From Hypoxylon rubiginosum (Eukaryota > Ascomycota > Sordariomycetes > Xylariales > Hypoxylaceae), in contig CADCXA010000042.1 in the NCBI GenBank assembly GCA_902806565.1, positions 496,001 to 560,000 on the forward strand: a stretch of DNA of 64,000 bases. The letters run 5' to 3'. The notes beneath the pieces are model-generated. The model had not been told where the DNA came from. It did no database searches and saw only the letters and a program-made list of their open reading frames with translations. A program made the position numbers and the translations under genes. Of the stretch, positions 55,400-64,000 are shown one piece after another (within the stretch, counting starts at the first letter, position 1; every line of letters starts with the position of its first letter).

Positions 55400-56910
55400 C
55401 TATGGTCCGTAATTCGAGGCATCAAGCTTATCATCGCTATCGAGAACACTATATAACAAAGTAATGATGGTCAGTTTAATTAGTCCTAAAACAAGGAAAA
55501 AGGGGGCAACCTGGTTGCTTTGCACGTACGAAAATTGCTTCACGAGGTAGCCCTCGCCACCCTGCTCCATATCAATATTGAACACGTAAAACCCGCCGTC
55601 GCTAGTGACAACCATGACCTGCGGGCTGCTGCTACTCATGGCCACGACACTTCGCAGTTGCTGGCCGCCGGTCAGAGCGCCGGGCCGCGGTGCAGCGGAC
55701 GAACTCTTGGGTATTTTGATGTACGCAAAGTCGCGTAGGGGCTCCCACATCTCCGTCACGGTCTGCGGGAGATAATTTCCCACGACGCCGGCCACGCTGC
55801 GACCCATAATTTGCGAGGACCGGCGGAGCATGCTGCTGAACGATCCGCTCTGCCTCCTATGCGTCACGGAGTTGTTGTTCGCCGTCGAGCTCGCCAGGTC
55901 GGCTACTTCGCTGCGGGGGGAGCCCTGGGCGCTGCTGGGAGAGTCGTTACCACTGTCGTAGCTACGACTGCGGGACCACCGATCCGTTCGAGGAGAGCCC
56001 GGCGTCTGCGCTTCGGAGGAGTTGTTGTTACCGCCCGGTCCAGGCTGCTGGAGACGGAATATATGCACCGTGTCTGAAGTAGATGAGACGCACAGCAACG
56101 AGCTTGCCACGTTGAAGGACATGCTATAGATTGTACTCGGGTATGTGCCGCGTCGGAATTGGAAAAGCTTCTGGCCGCGAGGCACCGAGAACACTCGAAT
56201 GATCGTTCCCGTCTCGCTCGCCGTTGCAAGCAGATTTCCTTCGTTGTTGAGCGCAATACATGACAAGGGCGAGCGGTGAGCCTCGATGACATTAACAGCC
56301 TTCTGAGTCAAGGTGTCATATATGAGGACGTCTCCGGACGTCACGGGAGCGTAGAGCGAGGCCGGCGGCGCATGCGACGGCCGTTTGTCTTGGGTATCGT
56401 CTCGGGGTTTCGGCAAAGGGTAGGCGAGATAGCAGCGCTCGGAGGAGGGCGAGAGAGCGCAGACGGCACTGGGATTTGGAGAGGTCGCGATATTGGTCAG
56501 AAGTGACATGTTGGAGATGTCGTAGAGGTAGATCTCGTCCTCGAGCACCACGGCCAGCCGTTTGCGGTTGAGGCGGACGGCAAGGACGGCGGAGGGAAAG
56601 GTGAGTTCGCATATAACGGACGCACGTTTCGTGTTCTGTATTATGAGGTGACGAGGCGAGAGGATAAGCGCAACGAGGGAGGTGGAAAAGAGCATCTCGA
56701 TGATGGCAATATTCCCGTCATCGCTACTGAAGATCTTGGAAAAGGGATCCGTGTGGTAAATGCGAAATCCTTTCGAGGTCCCTAGAACAGTTAGTTACTT
56801 GGGTATACTATGAGTGTATACTAGACCGAGGCATCGAGGGTTGACGTACCAACAGCTAAACAGCTGTGATCCTGGTTAAATGTAATGAAATTAAGCGCCG
56901 GGTTAGACAT
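55400..56910 (-). CDS. ATG18: autophagy PROPPIN Atg18
   Basis: WD40-type beta-propeller that binds PI3P and PI(3,5)P2, works with Atg2 in autophagosome formation and also acts in vacuole morphology. Exons are 56910-56850, 56781-55530 and 55448-55400. Introns are 68 bp (GTACGT...TTCTAG) and 81 bp (GTACGT...TATAG). The protein is 453 residues, starting [21 protein letters not shown]. The lipid-binding FRRG motif is at 229-232. A disordered S/N-rich loop (about 280-350) ends in [20 protein letters not shown]. The final intron is a multiple of three and has no stop codon, so unspliced mRNA stays in frame. I prefer the spliced form because [12 protein letters not shown] matches the family. It diverges from TYW4. 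Confidence 0.96.
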
Positions 56911-57854
56911 GACTGCGAGGCGTATGTGTCGGTAGTTTCGAAAATGAGAATGTCAACGATAGCATGAACGGGGAGAGCTAAGGTAAAGGTGGTCGTGGCT
57001 GTGGTCGTGGTTGTGGTCGCCTGATTTCAAGTCGTAGGACGTCGATTTTGAGGCTTCGCCCGGCCGAAGAGTTGGTAGTGAAGAGTAGCTCGAATTTACT
57101 CTACGTCAACGCCGTCTCGATTCCAAGTTGACTGTCTCCGGCATGACAGAAAAGAAAAGCGATAGCTAGCTTAGGGTAGGACTGCAGTGGCGCTAGATGG
57201 ATATTGCAAACACCATTCACCAAGATGGCGACAGGAAAGTTGTAGCTCTAGATAGCAAAAAAAATACGAGGGGGTTGGAGGTTAGATGGATATGTACCTA
57301 TCGGTGGAGACAGTAAAAGGTTGAAATCGTCGTCAATCAGATGCTAACGTCAGGCGGGGTACTAACAAGGGTACGAATTAGGTACAGACTGACAGCCTAC
57401 AATGCTTGTAGCGTGGCGTCTGCCACTAATGTTGCGCCGTAGTATACCTCTTGTTACACCTGTAAGCTGTAGCCTATAGCCTGTACGGAACAGCTTCCAA
57501 TGGAGCTTGGGTCTCTTTCATGCGGCTTAGGTCCCGTGTCCATCGCTCAAACCATGTGCTGATCGCCCCTTTAAGGTACCTAGGTACCTAAAGAACAATT
57601 AAAACAATTTGCATGGAAAGCCACAGTTCAAGTTCGTTTGGTGTGAATGTGAATATTGTTCAGTCAACGCCGTTGTCCTCTTAGTTTTTTTTTTGTTAAG
57701 AATACAATACTGACAATAATGAAGAGAGGCCTTCATACTTATAAACCCATTTTCACCTATTCACCTTTTTTAAGAAACCACCTCTACCATAACCCTGTTA
57801 GATCTTGGATCGATCTAGATAACTACCTACTCAAACCTCCCTTGATGAACCAAG
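56911..57854. promoter_or_regulatory. divergent promoter of ATG18 and TYW4
   Basis: These 944 bp separate two divergent start codons. Next to ATG18 is a GTGGTCGTGG-like repeat (about 56990-57020). A 16-bp perfect palindrome, AGGTACCTAGGTACCT, lies at 57574-57589, about 270 bp before the TYW4 start. I see no certain TATA box. Confidence 0.5.
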
Positions 57855-60800
57855 ATGTCTTCTACTTCCAACACCAAAGCCACCCAAGGCACAGACCGTT
57901 CAGCGAAGCAACGAGCCCTGGATGACCTGGTCATAGCTGTATGTCTCATCTAACCAAACCTCGCTTAGACGGTACTAACCTTCTTGTCTTATGAAGACGA
58001 ACAGCAGTAGCATCGTATCCAAGAGGAGCGTTGAACGCATCTATTACCCTAACGAGCCTCATTTCTTTCGTTTCTTCGTCAAGAAGTTCCAACGAAGAGC
58101 ACCACTGATTAATCGTGGTTACTATATCCGATTACACGTCATCGACGTTGCAGTTCGCCGGTTCCTCGAAAGGCCTTCGGAGAAGACCAAGGTCGTTGTC
58201 AACTTAGGTTGCGGGAGGTAGGCATTTTATCTTTATCTCGTAATCCCCTTTGGTGCCATCCCTGACCTTTGCTAGTGACGTGCTCCCGTGGCAATGCATG
58301 ACAAGATATCCGGAACGGTGCCGCAATGCTAAATTTGTTGATATCGACTTCCCCGACTTGATAGAGAAGAAGTGTCGAGTCGTCAAGGAAACCCCGGAGC
58401 TGAGCTCTCCCCTGACCGGGTTGAAGACGGACGTGGGAAACAATATAAAACTCCAGAGTGACCAGTATGTCCAAATTGGATGCGACTTGCGTCGTATCCC
58501 CGATATCGAGCTGGCCCTTTCAGCCTTTCTCGATGTTGCACAATGCGAATTCATGTTTGTGGCTGAAGTATCCGTCACCTACATGGAGACCGAAGGTGCA
58601 GATTCAGTCATCCAATGGGCTAGCACACTTGGACATGGTAGGAACCCCTACACACATATCAAACAGCTATTACTAACACGGGTTCAGCCGAATTTTGTCT
58701 ACTCGAGCAAATCATTCCAGACGGTAAAGAACACCCATTTGCAAAGACGATGTTGAGCCACTTCGAGAAGCTAAAAACTCCGTTGAAATCCGTCTTCACC
58801 TACCCAGACCTGAAAGCGCAACAGGCTCGCTTTGCAAACCGTGGGTGGTCGCAAGTTGACGTCAGCTCCCTTTGGCAAATATGGTCTAGCGACCAGTGGC
58901 TTTCGGCAGACGAAAGGAGACGGGTTGACGCTATTGAGCCTTTTGACGAATGGGAAGAATTTGCACTCTTCGCCAGTCATTATTGCGTAGTCATAGCCAG
59001 AGTCTACCCGGGAAGTACTGCGACAATTACTAACTACCCGGAAATCGTTAGAGGATTTAAGAAGATCGAACTCTTTGCAACTGAAGACGATAGCAAAAAC
59101 TACTCTGGAACTCGGGGTCACCGTCGATTTGGTGCTCCGTTGCGGTTGAGAAATCGTGTTGGACACGATTTTCTAGCCAATACGTTTGGTCTCGGGACAA
59201 ATGGTCGGCTGAGATCTTATGATATCTACACAACGGAGTGGAACTTTGAGGATATCAACCCCCACCACACTGGCCCCAGTAGTCGCATGTGCCACAGCAT
59301 TACGGACTTGGGCGATCATGGCAGTCTTCTCACGGGTGGCAGGACTTCTCCGTCGAACGCTCTACGAGACTGCTGGCTCTCTAATAGGAGTATTAATAAT
59401 TGGCAACGAGTGGACGATCTCCCAGTACCCCTATATCGGCATGCGATAGCGAGGCTCGGCTGCTCGAGTCTAGCCCTTTTAGTCGGAGGCAAATCCGACC
59501 AGTCGACTATCTTCGATGGGTGCCTCCTCTATGAGCCAGGTCTCGGCTGGCTTGAATGTGAGATTCTAGGGCCCGCCACATACATGCCAGTCTTTGGCGG
59601 TGTATTAGTTTGCCTCCATGGCGACCGGGAAACAGGTTATCGCAATCTAAATGATGATGATGTTACTGAAGAGCATATGTTTCACGGCATGCTAGCAGGT
59701 GGAATCAGTCAAAACGGAACCGTTGCTGATCAAATTTTAAAATGGGTTCTAGTGCTTCCCGTCAATGGCAAGCCCACGATTTCGTTCGAAACGATGTATC
59801 CACGCAGTTCCAAATCCATAACCCGAGGACATGATGACTTCCGTGAGCTAGTTGGCCGCTTCGGTGCTTCTACCTTTATTTCCTCCGAGGGATTCGTAAG
59901 CGTGGTTGGGGGTATCATTGCCGATGGTATAGTCACGCAAGATCTTGATATACTCATTACAGACCCCTTGCGCTATGAAATAATCGCAGGCTGTTGCATA
60001 GGAATTACTCCTAAGCCGTTATTAATCGGCACCTCAGCCGAGATGATCCAGGGACAATTGGTTATCACGGGTGGTGGTGCTACGTGTTTTTCTATGGGGA
60101 CCTACTGGAATCCAGTATGTTATACGATACCATATGATACCGAATACTTCGCCGGCTTAAAAGCGACGGAATCCAGCTGCTATGGAATATGGTTATTTTG
60201 GAAAGTCGTCGAAGTTACGGAGCAGACAAAACGCCAACACGCATATAAACTTCGAGAAAACGACCGAGCTGCGGTTAAGATCGATATACCCAGGCTCCAT
60301 ATCAATACAGCAGATGCGTTTCTAGCAGTATTGAAAGCTAGCAAACCCGTGATAATTGAAGGAAGCAAACTGGGGTGCTGCACAGAGACTTGGTCGTCAG
60401 ACTATATCGCGGAGCAGCTCGGTCCCGACAGAGAGGTAACAACTATACCTATCTTCAGCCCATTCCAAACTAATCAAGTCACTAGGTGATCGTCCACGAA
60501 GCTAGTAGTTCTAATATGGACTTCAACAGCAAGAATTTCGCATACGTCACAAAACGGTTCGGGGACATGATGAAAGAGATTACAAACGGCCACAAACTGT
60601 ATCTCCGTGCCCTCTCAGAGGATCGCCCATCTGACCAACCAGCCAATGTCAAAGCAGATTTCCCACAGCTGGCTGGCGATTTCCAACTGCCTGATGAACT
60701 ATCATTTGTTACAGAGAACGAGTTTAGCTCCGTGCTACGGATAACTGGGCCAGTTAATATGTGGCTGCACTACGACGTAAGTGACGTGAAGCATTTGTTC

Positions 60801-61396
60801 TTTTTACGGTTGACTGACGCTGTGCTAGGTTATGGCAAATGTATACTGCCAGGTAGTAGGCTCGAAAAGGTTCATCTTGTTCCCTCCGACGGATGTCGAT
60901 CAACTCTCATTCGCCCCTGGCTCATCAAGTTCGAGCATCGACGTATTTTCGGAGCTCGAATCGCCCTCTTTAGCAGAGACTCACCCCCACGAAGCTGTGC
61001 TCAAGCCAGGTGACATACTGTTCCTTCCACCTCTTTGGATGCATACTGCAAGTCCGTTGAGTAACTTAGGCATTGCTGTCAATGTCTTCTTCCGCAATCT
61101 GGAAAACGGCTATTCGGCCGGGAGAGACGTATATGGAAACCGAGATCTTGCTGCTGTGAGTGTCATTGTTATTGCCGATTGCATTACCATTCCTACTTTA
61201 CGTCTATATTTCAGACTTATTTATGTCAAGTGTCTTCCCGGTCAATTGCATTTACTAATTATAGGCCTTATAGTACGAGAAAGGTCGGCAGGATGTTGCG
61301 CGGGTCGCCAACTCCTTCAGCAAGCTGCCGCCTGATATGCGTGACTTTTACATCAAACGATTAGCAGATGAACTTGTGCAGAAGATTCGAGACTAA
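57855..61396 (+). CDS. TYW4: tRNA wybutosine-synthesizing protein 4 (Ppm2/TYW4) with JmjC domain
   Basis: AdoMet-dependent enzyme that completes wybutosine at position 37 of tRNA-Phe by methylation and methoxycarbonylation. The seven exons are 57855-57938, 57997-58217, 58276-58637, 58688-60435, 60486-60776, 60829-61155 and 61274-61396, encoding 1051 residues. Introns are 50-58 bp except the last, 118 bp. The leucine carboxyl methyltransferase-like domain (about 30-370) has the AdoMet motif VVVNLGCG, split just after by intron 2. Kelch-type repeats follow (about 400-720; for example [18 protein letters not shown] and LVGGKSD). The C-terminal JmjC domain (about 780-1010) keeps the iron ligands H900, D902 and H974 (HYD and WMHTASP). 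The last exon encodes [15 protein letters not shown], which fixes the acceptor at 61273; a nearer AG at 61215 would shift the frame. Confidence 0.95.
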
Positions 61397-61765
61397 AAGG
61401 CCATACGGTAAATGTCAGTATATCCCTCTAGATACCCTACCCTATTTGTCTAATGCACCCGATGGCAATCGAGTGTTTCGTAATGAATTACCCAAGAAGC
61501 GGGCTTTAGCCAGCAGGGAGCCCCTAAAGATGAAATAGACGCAAATCTGAGAAATGGGGGGACTTTAACCGTGATGCTATCTGATCGATTATTCTTTTCG
61601 CCTCGATGAAAAACATGTGTACCTAGCTTAGGGGTAAGTTATCATACATAGAATCCCTCCTGAAGAACCCGAAAGTTAACCTCGAGCCCACCTCCTCAGC
61701 ATCGCAATCAGCTATTACGCACAAGTACTCGAACGGAGCATTTCCATCCATACTTTAGTGCATAC
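61397..61765. other. convergent intergenic region between TYW4 and the dioxygenase
   Basis: These 369 bp hold the 3' ends of two convergent genes. I see no other feature. Confidence 0.6.
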
Positions 61766-63135
61766 CTAAGCTGCGCTCGGGATCGGATTTGGGCCTACCG
61801 GGCCAGTAGATGAGGCGATATTGGCCTGGTGCATAGTCCGCGGTCCGTACGAACCTGGGTAGTCGATAGCCGTGTGGAACATCTGGTAGTTGGCCCACAT
61901 GACGATATCCCCTTCGTCTAGAGCCGGGACCAGAATATACTCGGGCTTCAGCACCCTTTCCTGAATGATCTTTAACAACTTCCTGATCTCCACGACGTCG
62001 TCGACTACCCGAGGCTCTTCTCCTAGGGAGGAGCGAAGGAAGAGCTTTCTCGCGCAGATGCCGTGGACCTGGAATGCTTTCTCGCCGGTCACGGGGTTGA
62101 CCCAGACCATCGGATACGTCTTTACGTCTTTCGGGTCGAAGTCCCCCAGGTCCTCGAGCTTTTTCTCCTTGCCTTGGCTGACGAGGCCCAAACCGTTGGA
62201 GTTTCCTTTGCAATCCCCTATCCACATATACTGGTCGCAACAGATATTAGTATTCACTTCGGGTAGGTACTCTAGGGTTTCACCTACGGGGTGAGGCGCG
62301 TATTCGACCCAGCTATGATCGGCCATCTTCTTCTCGTCTTCCGTCATCATCTCGTACATCTGGACGTTGCTAATAAAAGCAGTCAAGCCGGGCTCCGTCT
62401 TCATGCTGAGACTAGAGTCGTCGTCCCATCGGATGTTGACCTGGGGCTCGGTAGGCCGCTTCAAGCAGCGCAGTGTGGTGAACCACGCCGGGTCCCGCCC
62501 GTAAAGGGGCGCGTCCATGTGCCAGCGTTGGAATCGGACGTTCCCTGCTTCGAATTCCTCTTGCGGCAGCTCTTTGTAGTGCCAGTCGTGGGAGAGCGGC
62601 TTAGTAATCGTCATGTTCTTGACGCCGTAGTGGTCCTCGCCTTGGAACCCCTTGCCGATCAGACGGACGTTCTCAGCGCCCGGGATGCCTACAACCTCGC
62701 GGCTTTTCTTGAGCCGTGACCATTAGGACTGACTTGCCACGTGTAAAGGTTGGAGATAATTTTTTATGCCGCTTACGGAAAGTAGTCCACCCTTGCTATT
62801 GAAGGTCTTCAGGTCGCCATGAGAATGGACTTGGGGCGAGCTGGGGTCGAAGCGCGTGACGAGCTCCCACTGCTTGATCGGTGCGAGGTCCTTTTGTCCC
62901 TTGACCACGACGACCTTATGGGTCCAGATAGCATCTGAGAGGTGGCGGACATCCGCATCTGCCTAGATTTAATACAAAGACTTGAGATTTGAGGACTAAC
63001 AGGAATCTACTCACCACTGATATCATTTAGATCCAAGCCGGTGACTGTTGCACCAAAATTATGTTTCTCCTTGGCAGATTTGTTCATGGGTGTAACCGTG
63101 AAGGTAGCCTCCGGGACCATAGCGCTCGGAGACAT
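61766..63135 (-). CDS. Fe(II)/2-oxoglutarate dioxygenase, TauD family, XanA-like
   Basis: Exons are 63135-63015, 62958-62777 and 62707-61766. Introns are 56 bp (GTGAGT...GGCAG) and 69 bp (GTAAGC...TCAAG). The product is 414 residues. Iron ligands are visible as HMD in RFQRWHMDAPLYGRDP (H164, D166) and H379 in MFHTAIDYP; the 2-oxoglutarate-binding arginine is probably R391 in GPRTMHQANI. The pattern RWH-DA-LYG with EYAPHP and YPMVWVNPVTGEKA-QVH resembles the fungal xanthine dioxygenase XanA, which turns xanthine into urate without a molybdenum cofactor. XanA itself is shorter (about 370 residues), so a sulfonate or other substrate is still possible. A second in-frame ATG lies five codons downstream of the chosen start. 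The promoter carries UaY-like and GATA-factor sites. Confidence 0.92.
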
Positions 63136-63686
63136 GGCGATGGCACTTCTTCTTTTATCGCAAACTAATACAATCGCTCATGAAGCTAAGTTTATGCCTT
63201 GAATAAAAGTAGATCCTTTGAGATGAAGTAGATAGTTGATATACATGCGTAAGTCTTATTGCCGGCGACGCTGATATGCTTCTCCTATCACCAACATGCA
63301 TGGATATCTATGTCGGAGCCCGCCGTTGATACGAAAGCGCCGGATCCTTGGCGATAGCTCATTTGAGGTATCAAGATACGTGTGGGGGCTTTGCTCCATG
63401 TAAGTCAAGGTCTAACGTCAATAGCTTCTAGCATACTGGAAGAAAAAGGGAAATTTACTCTTTGTCCCCCAGCTTCTGCTTTTTATTCTTGGAATACAGG
63501 TGGTTGGTATATGTAGTACCGGCATATATACTCGGGTGGCTGCTTGTCGGAATACCTAATTCAATTCTTACCGCCTCGTTTCTTATAGTGATGACATAGC
63601 TACAGCTACAGCACTGATAACTTACAACTTCTCGTCCTTTTCAAGAATTGAATCTTGTAATTAAATTCTAAGGCTAGCTAGCCACG
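63136..63686. promoter_or_regulatory. divergent promoter with UaY-like site and GATA-factor sites
   Basis: This 551-bp interval lies between the dioxygenase and the deaminase-family gene. TCGG-N6-CCGT at 63313-63326 contains a perfect CGG-N6-CCG palindrome, the core bound by the zinc-cluster purine activator UaY; only the last flanking base differs from TCGG-N6-CCGA. HGATAR sites, the target of nitrogen GATA factors such as AreA/NIT2, occur at 63155-63160 (minus), 63230-63235, 63285-63290 (minus), 63352-63357 and 63615-63620. Function is inferred from these matches. Confidence 0.55.
63313..63326. promoter_or_regulatory. CGG-N6-CCG, predicted UaY-type zinc-cluster site
   Basis: The sequence is TCGGAGCCCGCCGT. 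Spacing and half-sites match the UaY/PPR1 class of Zn2Cys6 regulators. It lies about 180 bp upstream of the dioxygenase start and 360 bp upstream of the deaminase start. Confidence 0.5.
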
Positions 63687-64000
63687 ATGAGGTTTCTATC
63701 GGTGCTTCATGTAGCGCTTTTCTCCAGCTTCCATGGAGCGGTGCTCTCCCACCTCCACTCCAGAGAAGAGCAAGCTCCGATCGGCGACCCGACCCTCTCT
63801 ATCAACGGCATCCCCTTCAGCACGAGAGCCTACTGGATGCGGCAAGCCAACGTAGCCCTCGGCCAACCCTGCCCCTACGCCGCCTTCGGCACCGTCATCG
63901 TGAACCACACGGGGACTTCCGAGCTCGGGGAGCTGGTCTGCACCGGCGCCAACAACAGGACCTTGACCGGTAACCCGACGCTCCACGGTAAGCTATCTCC
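63687..64000 (+). CDS. cytidine/deoxycytidylate/guanine deaminase-family protein with signal peptide, 5' part only
   Basis: Exon 1 is 63687-63987 (100 codons plus one base). It is followed by GTAAGC, a donor site, and the window ends inside the intron. The first 20 or so residues (MRFLSVLHVALFSSFHGAVL) look like a signal peptide. After that come AYWMRQANVALGQPCPYAAF and GTVIVNHTG, then CTGANNRTLTGNPTLHG. This is the start of the CMP/dCMP deaminase fold, and the zinc-binding H-[AG]-E motif begins at the exon end (LHG, with E expected in the next exon). The PCxxC half of the zinc site is outside the window. The substrate cannot be told from here; guanine, cytosine and nucleoside deaminases share this beginning. 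It is divergent with the XanA-like dioxygenase. Confidence 0.82.
   Translation, partial: MRFLSVLHVALFSSFHGAVLSHLHSREEQAPIGDPTLSINGIPFSTRAYWMRQANVALGQPCPYAAFGTVIVNHTGTSELGELVCTGANNRTLTGNPTLHGKLS

Noticed and set aside
61156..61364. Alternative last exon of TYW4 using the acceptor at 61215
   Set aside because: It would shift the frame and replace the conserved [18 protein letters not shown] ending with unrelated sequence. It may be a minor isoform but is not the main one.

Overview
This is nuclear DNA of a filamentous ascomycete (Pezizomycotina), most likely a Sordariomycete. The evidence is: genes broken by short introns of 50-158 bp with GTRNGT donors, CTRAY-like branch sites and YAG acceptors; genes on both strands with no operons; a divergent histone H4-H3 pair; and filamentous-fungus forms of ATG18, PPS1 and a TYW4 that carries a C-terminal JmjC domain. 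The genus cannot be read from the sequence.

Layout. 0-3.1 kb: a 248-bp fold-back transposable element (MITE) with a perfect 5-bp target duplication lies just 3' of a C2H2 zinc-finger gene resembling RPN4. 3.1-12.2 kb: nine kilobases without a recognisable gene. 12.2-14.8 kb: histone H4 (minus) and H3 (plus), diverging from a 1.5-kb shared promoter. 16.3-26.4 kb: a compact housekeeping block with RPA190 (Pol I largest subunit, minus), PRP3 (U4/U6 snRNP, plus) and RAD3/XPD (TFIIH helicase, minus). 26.4-44.8 kb: mostly gene-free DNA surrounding one C2H2 transcription factor gene at 33-34.3 kb. 44.8-47.9 kb: a DDHD-domain phospholipase (minus). 51.8-57 kb: PPS1 dual-specificity phosphatase (plus) and ATG18 (minus), convergent. 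57.9-61.4 kb: seven-exon TYW4. 61.8-64 kb: a XanA-like Fe(II)/2-oxoglutarate dioxygenase (minus) diverging from a deaminase-family gene with a signal peptide, cut by the window end.

How the genes relate. Most are unlinked housekeeping functions: chromatin, rRNA transcription, splicing, transcription/repair, lipid turnover, autophagy and tRNA modification. The one stretch that looks like a functional unit is the right end. There, the divergent promoter of the dioxygenase and the deaminase holds a CGG-N6-CCG site of the kind bound by the purine-utilisation activator UaY, plus five HGATAR (GATA-factor) sites. This suggests a two-gene purine or nitrogen scavenging module.

All exon borders were placed by eye. 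They were accepted when splice signals, reading frame and family sequence agreed. For the 13 genes listed, every complete model gives an exact multiple of three.
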